Source: Nitrospirota bacterium (GTDB taxonomy: Bacteria; Nitrospirota_A; Leptospirillia; Leptospirillales; Leptospirillaceae). From it: a DNA stretch of 38,185 nt. The position numbers were made by a program, and so were the translations under genes. Below the pieces are notes generated by a model. The model was not told the DNA's origin and did not search any database. It saw nothing but the letters and a program-made list of their open reading frames with translations. The DNA is taken from contig DAIBSV010000004.1 of assembly GCA_027415455.1 (NCBI GenBank), positions 1 through 38,185 on the forward strand, in the 5' to 3' direction. Shown one piece after another: positions 33,667-38,185 of this stretch. The number at the start of each line of letters is the position of its first letter. Position 1 is the stretch's first letter.

Positions 33667-35139
33667 ATGGACCAGACCAAAACGCCTCTTTTTGACGCGA
33701 TGGTCTCCCTTGCCGAAAGCCGGAAGGTCTCCTTTCACACTCCCGGCCACAAAAGCGGAAAAGGGATCTCCACGCGTTTTCGCAAGTTCGTCGGCCCCCG
33801 TGTATTCTCGATCGACCTGACCTGCCTCGACGAAGTGGACTCCCTTCAGAAACCCCGGGGAGTCATCAAGGAAGCCCAGGAGCTGGCGGCGGAAATCTAC
33901 GGGGCCGACCGCTCCTACTTCCTCGTGAATGGCACCTCGGGCGGGAACCAGGCTATGGTTGTCGCCACACTGAACCCGGGGGAACCCGTCCTCGTCACCC
34001 GGAACGTCCACAAATCGGTCGTCTCGGGAATGATCATGACCGGATGCCAGCCCGTCTTCATTCCATTCAGGACCGAGCACGGCGCCTCCTTTCCCCTCAA
34101 CTACGGCACCCGGGACATACTCGACAGCATTGACCGCCACCCCGAGATCCGGACCCTCTATCTGACGTCGCCCAATTACTACGGGGTGACCATCGATCTG
34201 CCACGCGTCGCGGAGGCCGCTCACGCCCGGGACATGCGCGTGCTGCTCGACGAGGCCCACGGCCCCCATTTGCATTTTCATCCCGAACTCCCCTCTTCCG
34301 GAATGGCCGCGGGAATCGACCTGACTGTCCAGTCCACGCACAAGATCATCGGTGGGATGACCCAGGCCTCCATGCTCCATGCCCGAAAGGAAAGGATAGA
34401 CGTGGAGCGGCTCTCCACCGTTCTCCGCTATCTCCAGACAACGAGTCCCTCCTACATCCTGATGGCCTCCCTCGATCTGGCCCGCATGCAGATGGCGACC
34501 GAAGGCGTGAAGCTCCTTGGGCGGGCCCTTGAGCTCGCCCGATGGGCCCGTTTGAAGATCCGGGAAATTCCTGGACTGAAATGCGCCAACCGCACGGAAA
34601 TCCAGGCGATGTCGGGCGGCGAGAACGACCTCGATGAAACAAAGCTGACCATTGACGTGCGGGGGTGGGGCGTCTCCGGATATCAGGTCTCCCAGCGTCT
34701 CAATCTCGAGTTCGGAATCCAGGTCGAGATGGCCGACATCGACCATGTCCTCGTCATCGTCAGCATCGGGGACCATCGCGGCGACCTTGAGCGGCTGGTC
34801 AACGCCCTGACGGCCCTTTCCCGGGAGAACCATCGCCAGGAGAGCCGGTCACCGATCCCCTCGATGGTTTTTTTCGACAATCTTCTCCGGATGACCCCAA
34901 GGGAGGCTTTTTTCGCCCCCCACGAATCCATTCCCCTTGAGGATTCGGTCGGAAGGATCGCAAAGGACATCGTCACGGTCTATCCTCCCGGTGTCCCTTT
35001 GCTCGTCCCGGGAGAGGAGATCACCGCCCCCGTCATCGATACCCTCTGCCGGTTCAGGGATTCGGGGGCGACGATGGACGGACTCGACATGACCAACCGC
35101 CTTATCGGGGTGGTCGGAGGAATCCCCTACCGGGATTAG
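33667..35139 (+). CDS. speA: Arginine decarboxylase, fold-type I PLP enzyme (Orn/Lys/Arg family)
   Basis: The 490-residue product matches the length of the Bacillus SpeA type, which lacks the N-terminal wing of the acid-induced decarboxylases. Visible are SFHTPGHKSGKG (residues 22-33), FLVNGTSGGNQAMV that binds the PLP phosphate, LDEAHGPHLHFH with the ring-stacking Asp/His, and STHKIIGGMTQASML with the Schiff-base Lys226. Arginine as substrate, giving agmatine, is inferred from the length and the speD-speE context; lysine or ornithine cannot be excluded from sequence alone. No agmatinase or agmatine deiminase gene is in the window. The ribosome binding site is poor. Confidence 0.88.
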   Translation: MDQTKTPLFDAMVSLAESRKVSFHTPGHKSGKGISTRFRKFVGPRVFSIDLTCLDEVDSLQKPRGVIKEAQELAAEIYGADRSYFLVNGTSGGNQAMVVATLNPGEPVLVTRNVHKSVVSGMIMTGCQPVFIPFRTEHGASFPLNYGTRDILDSIDRHPEIRTLYLTSPNYYGVTIDLPRVAEAAHARDMRVLLDEAHGPHLHFHPELPSSGMAAGIDLTVQSTHKIIGGMTQASMLHARKERIDVERLSTVLRYLQTTSPSYILMASLDLARMQMATEGVKLLGRALELARWARLKIREIPGLKCANRTEIQAMSGGENDLDETKLTIDVRGWGVSGYQVSQRLNLEFGIQVEMADIDHVLVIVSIGDHRGDLERLVNALTALSRENHRQESRSPIPSMVFFDNLLRMTPREAFFAPHESIPLEDSVGRIAKDIVTVYPPGVPLLVPGEEITAPVIDTLCRFRDSGATMDGLDMTNRLIGVVGGIPYRD

Positions 35140-35284
35140 CCGCTCCCAATCACCCAAACCTTCCCTTTTCAGCAGGCTCAGGGCCGCCAATCCACGCCCT
35201 CCCCGCACCCTTCGTTGCCAGCGTACCCATTTGCGGCGCAAAATGAAGAAAGAAGCGAACCCCCATTCCGAAATCGGAGCCTCG

Positions 35285-38029
35285 ATGCGAAAACAATGGC
35301 CACTCATCGCCCTGGTCCTTCTCGTCGTCCTGTACTTCGGAGGCCAGTCACTCCTCGACCTCTGGGCCGATTACCTCTGGTACCGGTCAAACGGCCAATT
35401 GCCGGTCTTCATGACGTTGATTGAGGCGAGAAGTGCCCTTTTTCTGGGTGTCTTTCTCCTTTTCTTCCTTGTTCTGACCACGTCACTGCGTCCCCTGATC
35501 CGTGCCCTTCCCACTCTGACATTCAGAAGACGGGGACCAGCGGGTGTCGAACCCGTCTCTCTTGCCCTTTCCGGCCTGGGTCCTCTTCTCGAGGCCGGCA
35601 TCGCTCTTGTGGCGATCCTGATCGCCCTCCCCCTGTCGGACACCCGGGACGCTCTCCGCTTCCTGGCCGCCATCCACGCTCCCGCCACCGGATCGCCAGA
35701 CCCGATCCTCGGACTTCCCCTGGGATTCTACCTCTTCCACCTGCCGGTCTACGACCTTCTCTCGGGCCTGCTCCAGGATGCGTTTCTCTTTTCGCTCGTC
35801 CTCGGCGTCCTTCTGGGGTTGCCGGGAGGTCAGATCTCCCTGGCCCAGAACCGGCTAGCGCTCCATCCCGTCTGGAGGAAGGTTCTCATGCGCCTTGCGG
35901 GGGGACTTCTTCTGACCCTCTCCCTCGAGGCCCTGCTTCTCCGGACAAAGACCCTTGTATCAAGCCACCAGGTTCTCTCAGGAGCCTCCTATGTCGATGT
36001 CCACGCCCGCATTCCCTCGGCCACGCTTCTCGCCCTGATCCTTCTGCTGGCAGCACTTTCCTTCGTCCTGGAGAGTTTCCGGAAACTTTCAAGACTCTCG
36101 ATCCCCCTTCTGGGCATCGCCTTTCTTGTCTGGGCAGGCGGATTGGTCTTCATCCCCTGGATCCTGTCCCGCTTTGTTGTCCTCCCAGACCAGTTCAACA
36201 GGGAACGGCCCTACATTCTCCACAACATCTCCGGAACCCGAAAGGCCTTTCATCTCGACGGCACCCATTCCGAACGCATTACGAACCTGGCCGACCTCAC
36301 GCCGGCAGATCTTTCGGACAATCGGCCCACCATCCGCAACATCCGGCTCTGGGACCATCACCCCATGCTGACAACGGTCCGCCAGCTCCAGCAGATCCGG
36401 ACCTATTACACCTTCCCGATACTGGCTCCCGACCGCTACCGGATCAACGGCATCCTCAGGCAGGTTCTGGTGGCGCCACGGGAAATCTCCTACGCCAATC
36501 TTCCCAGTCCAAACTGGATCAACCTTCACCTGACCTACACCCATGGTCACGGGCTGATCATGTCTCCCGTCAACCGCGTATCGCCGGAAGGCCTTCCCAC
36601 CTTCTGGATCCGGAACATTCCTCCCGAGGCGTCGATTCCGCTCACGGTGACACATTCCCGGATATATTACGGGGACCAGCCCTCCCCCTATGCGATCGTC
36701 AATACCCGCATTCCCGAGTTCGACTACCCCAAGGGGCACCAGAACATCTACAACCATTACGACGGAACGGGAGGAATCCGCCTTTCCAGTCCTCTCCGGA
36801 AGCTTCTCTACTCCTATGAATACGGAACTTTCAAGATCTTTATGTCGACGGCCATCACGGACAAGAGCCGCATTCTGGTCCACCGGGACATCTTCGACAT
36901 CGTGGAGCGCCTGGCTCCATTCCTGCGCCTCGATCCCGATGTCGTCCCCATCATCGGCCCCGCAGGTCATCTGCTCTGGATGATGGATGCCTACACCACA
37001 TCGGACTCCTACCCCTATGCTTCGGAGATCCGGGGATCGGCCGGATTCTTCCACTCCGGGCGCCTCATCCGGAGCGGACACCGCCGGGCCCTTTCATCCT
37101 GGCCGGAGCGTCTCAACTATATCCGGAACTCGGTCAAGATCCTGATCGACCCAAAAAACGGAAGGGTCTCCTTCTACGTAGCCGATCCTTCAGACCCGGT
37201 CCTTTCGGCCTACCGGAACGCCTTTCCGAGTCTGTTTCGTCCGGCGTCCGACATTCCGCAGGAGGTCCTTCCCCACCTGCGCTTTCCTCCCGCCATGTTC
37301 TCCCTTTCGGCACTCGTTCTCGCGGCCTACCACATGACCGACCCGCAGGTCTTCTTTAACCGGGAAGACCTGTGGTCGCTGGCCGAGCGTGACAATCGGC
37401 CGCTCTCTCCCTACTACATGGTCTTGAGACTGCCCGGAGAATCCCAGGAAGAATACGTCATGATGCTCCCCTACACACCGGCCCACCGGGACAATCTTTC
37501 CGCCTGGCTCGTAGGACGATCCAAGCTGGATCGCCAGGGAAAGCTCAGGGTCTACCGCTCCCCCAAGGAGCGTCTGATATACGGACCGAACCAGATCGAG
37601 GCCCGCATCGATCAGCGCGGCCCCATCTCCAAGCAGCTGACACTCTGGAACCAGCAAGGTTCCCGCGTCGTTCGGGGAACGCTCCTGATCATCCCCATCG
37701 CCCATTCCCTCCTGTATGTCGAACCCCTTTACCTTTCCGCCACCAGCCCCGGGGCCCTTCCCGAACTCAGGCGCGTGATCGTCTCCATGGGAGATCGTGT
37801 CGTCATGCGCAAGACTCTTGATATGGCCCTGGCAGATCTGTTTTCTGGAACGCAAGCGCCCCTTGAGGGAGGGAAACCGGTTGGGGGAACCCTGGCAGGG
37901 AAGGAAAGCTCCGGACTGACCGAAAAACTCAGACAACTGGGACGTGAGGCCGATGAAGCCCTTCGTCGCGGGGACCTCGCGACATTCGGCGATCGGGTTC
38001 AGAAGATCCTGCGGGATCTTCGGCAATGA
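35285..38029 (+). CDS. UPF0182 family large membrane protein
   Basis: The 914-residue product has an N-terminal membrane half with about seven helices (residues 5-310; for example LIALVLLVVLYFGGQSLLDL, LFLGVFLLFFLVLTTSL, LLGIAFLVWAGGLVFIPWIL). A large outside domain follows. QFNRERPYILHNISGTRKAF marks the family junction, and the C-terminus ADEALRRGDLATFGDRVQ is the typical end. Function of UPF0182 is unknown. The frame opens earlier (TTG 35231, ATG 35243), but ATG 35285 has CGGAG six bases upstream and places the first helix at the normal point. The 145-base gap after speA shows no clear promoter. An IS right end lies just beyond the stop. Confidence 0.9.
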   Translation: MRKQWPLIALVLLVVLYFGGQSLLDLWADYLWYRSNGQLPVFMTLIEARSALFLGVFLLFFLVLTTSLRPLIRALPTLTFRRRGPAGVEPVSLALSGLGPLLEAGIALVAILIALPLSDTRDALRFLAAIHAPATGSPDPILGLPLGFYLFHLPVYDLLSGLLQDAFLFSLVLGVLLGLPGGQISLAQNRLALHPVWRKVLMRLAGGLLLTLSLEALLLRTKTLVSSHQVLSGASYVDVHARIPSATLLALILLLAALSFVLESFRKLSRLSIPLLGIAFLVWAGGLVFIPWILSRFVVLPDQFNRERPYILHNISGTRKAFHLDGTHSERITNLADLTPADLSDNRPTIRNIRLWDHHPMLTTVRQLQQIRTYYTFPILAPDRYRINGILRQVLVAPREISYANLPSPNWINLHLTYTHGHGLIMSPVNRVSPEGLPTFWIRNIPPEASIPLTVTHSRIYYGDQPSPYAIVNTRIPEFDYPKGHQNIYNHYDGTGGIRLSSPLRKLLYSYEYGTFKIFMSTAITDKSRILVHRDIFDIVERLAPFLRLDPDVVPIIGPAGHLLWMMDAYTTSDSYPYASEIRGSAGFFHSGRLIRSGHRRALSSWPERLNYIRNSVKILIDPKNGRVSFYVADPSDPVLSAYRNAFPSLFRPASDIPQEVLPHLRFPPAMFSLSALVLAAYHMTDPQVFFNREDLWSLAERDNRPLSPYYMVLRLPGESQEEYVMMLPYTPAHRDNLSAWLVGRSKLDRQGKLRVYRSPKERLIYGPNQIEARIDQRGPISKQLTLWNQQGSRVVRGTLLIIPIAHSLLYVEPLYLSATSPGALPELRRVIVSMGDRVVMRKTLDMALADLFSGTQAPLEGGKPVGGTLAGKESSGLTEKLRQLGREADEALRRGDLATFGDRVQKILRDLRQ

Positions 38030-38060
38030 TACAACTCCGGGGATTTGAATGGGTAAACAA

Positions 38061-38084
38061 CCCCGGCTGAAGGCCGGAGCTTTT
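38061..38084 (+). terminator. Possible intrinsic terminator after the UPF0182 gene, supplied by the IS end
   Basis: Read on the plus strand, CCCCGGC, loop TGAAG, GCCGGAG is followed by CTTTT. The stem is GC-rich and the T run short. It would stop transcripts from the UPF0182 gene 32 bases after its stop codon. Confidence 0.4.
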
Positions 38085-38086
38085 CC

Positions 38087-38185
38087 CTAACCCGTTTTTT
38101 GACGGGTTGAGAACTCAGGCCGGTTTACGGCGACCTTTGCGATGTTTCTGGCCCCTACGTCATCCGCCGGAGCGGTGTAGCCGCA
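38087..38185 (-). CDS. tnpB: TnpB (IS200/IS605-type RNA-guided nuclease), C-terminal fragment cut by the window edge
   Basis: Only the last 32 codons are inside the window. They read CGYTAPADDVGARNIA followed by a short basic tail and stop TAG (38087-38089). This matches the end of TnpB: the second CxxC half of the zinc ribbon (CG) and the last RuvC acidic residue in the pattern AD-x-x-G/A-A-R-N-I. TnpB is the ancestor of Cas12 and cuts DNA guided by an RNA made from the element's right end. The rest of the gene, and any tnpA, would lie to the right of the window. Intactness cannot be judged. Confidence 0.8.
   Translation of the reverse strand, partial: CGYTAPADDVGARNIAKVAVNRPEFSTRQKTG

Larger units (their letters stand above)
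38051..38185 (-). mobile_element. Right end of an IS200/IS605-family element
   Basis: Downstream of the tnpB stop, the minus strand carries a compact hairpin (CTCCGGC, loop CTTCA, GCCGGGG; plus-strand 38061-38079) followed by TTGTTTACCC. Such subterminal hairpins without terminal inverted repeats are typical of this family. The exact boundary is uncertain and is set provisionally at 38051. The insertion lies about 20 bases after the UPF0182 stop, so the gene is not broken. Confidence 0.65.
38051..38185 (-). ncRNA. Candidate omega RNA (reRNA) scaffold of TnpB
   Basis: In IS200/IS605 elements the 3' end of tnpB plus the right end is processed into the guide scaffold. Two stems are visible: AACCCGT/ACGGGTT (plus-strand 38089-38095 and 38102-38108) across the stop codon, and CCCCGGC/GCCGGAG (38061-38067 and 38073-38079) at the element end. 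The guide would be the roughly 16-20 bases left of about 38051 read on the minus strand, that is, toward the UPF0182 stop. The 5' end is unknown and may lie outside the window. Confidence 0.4.

Noticed and set aside
33655..34833. Long minus-strand open frames antisense to the arginine decarboxylase (and at 36089-37081 antisense to UPF0182)
   Set aside because: They mirror codon bias of the real genes in GC-rich DNA, have no family motifs and no ribosome binding sites.
1..38185. CRISPR arrays, tRNA or rRNA genes
   Set aside because: No regularly spaced direct repeats and no cloverleaf or rRNA-like stretches were seen by eye in the few intergenic regions.

Overview
The window is GC-rich (about 60% by eye), densely packed bacterial chromosome with no rRNA or tRNA genes seen. 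It carries an Lpt lipopolysaccharide-export set, lipoproteins, a TolC-like protein and a PelB-type outer-membrane barrel, so the host is a Gram-negative diderm. Gene content and style suit an acidophilic Nitrospirota bacterium of the Leptospirillum kind. That placement is inference; the window holds no decisive phylogenetic marker.

Layout. (1) 1-3625, minus strand: pelB and the start of pelC, the outer-membrane secretion part of a Pel exopolysaccharide operon that continues off the left edge, with its own promoter. (2) 3849-4289, plus strand: queF (queuosine pathway). (3) 4347-16090, minus strand: one long, tightly coupled run mdh, lptC, lptA, lptB, rpoN, hpf, rapZ, an LPP20-like lipoprotein gene, aroC, aroK, aroB, a GAF-GAF-ANTAR regulator gene, a small membrane protein gene and a DUF1571-like exported protein gene. 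A good sigma-70 promoter lies in front of mdh, and many junctions are 4-base ATGA/GTGA overlaps. (4) 16358-18647, minus strand: a two-gene efflux cassette (HlyD/EmrA-like adaptor, TolC-like channel) behind a 450-base control region rich in inverted repeats. (5) 19099-19254, plus strand: a 51-residue membrane microprotein gene with a near-perfect ribosome binding site, overlapping the tail of coaX. (6) 19200-30955, minus strand: a second long run, DUF3109-like Cys-rich protein, pgpA, recA, alaS, ruvX, mltG, valS, nadC, birA and a coaX homologue with a degenerate first motif. (7) 31205-38029, plus strand: an exported orphan protein, then a polyamine operon (speD, speE, arginine decarboxylase), then a UPF0182 membrane protein. 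(8) 38051-38185: the right end of an IS200/IS605-type element with the C-terminus of TnpB.

The genes are mostly housekeeping: envelope building (lpt, mltG, pgpA, pel), aromatic amino acids (aroCKB), cofactors (nadC, birA, coaX), translation (valS, alaS, hpf), DNA repair (recA, ruvX) and stress or nitrogen control (rpoN, rapZ, ANTAR protein). The most unusual material is the roughly 300-base leader of speD. It has a strong promoter, a 43-codon upstream ORF with a good ribosome binding site, and several hairpins, two of which exclude each other. It looks like a translation- or transcription-controlled switch for polyamine synthesis. Also notable are the TnpB right end, whose predicted guide RNA would read into the sequence next to the UPF0182 gene, and the 51-residue microprotein.
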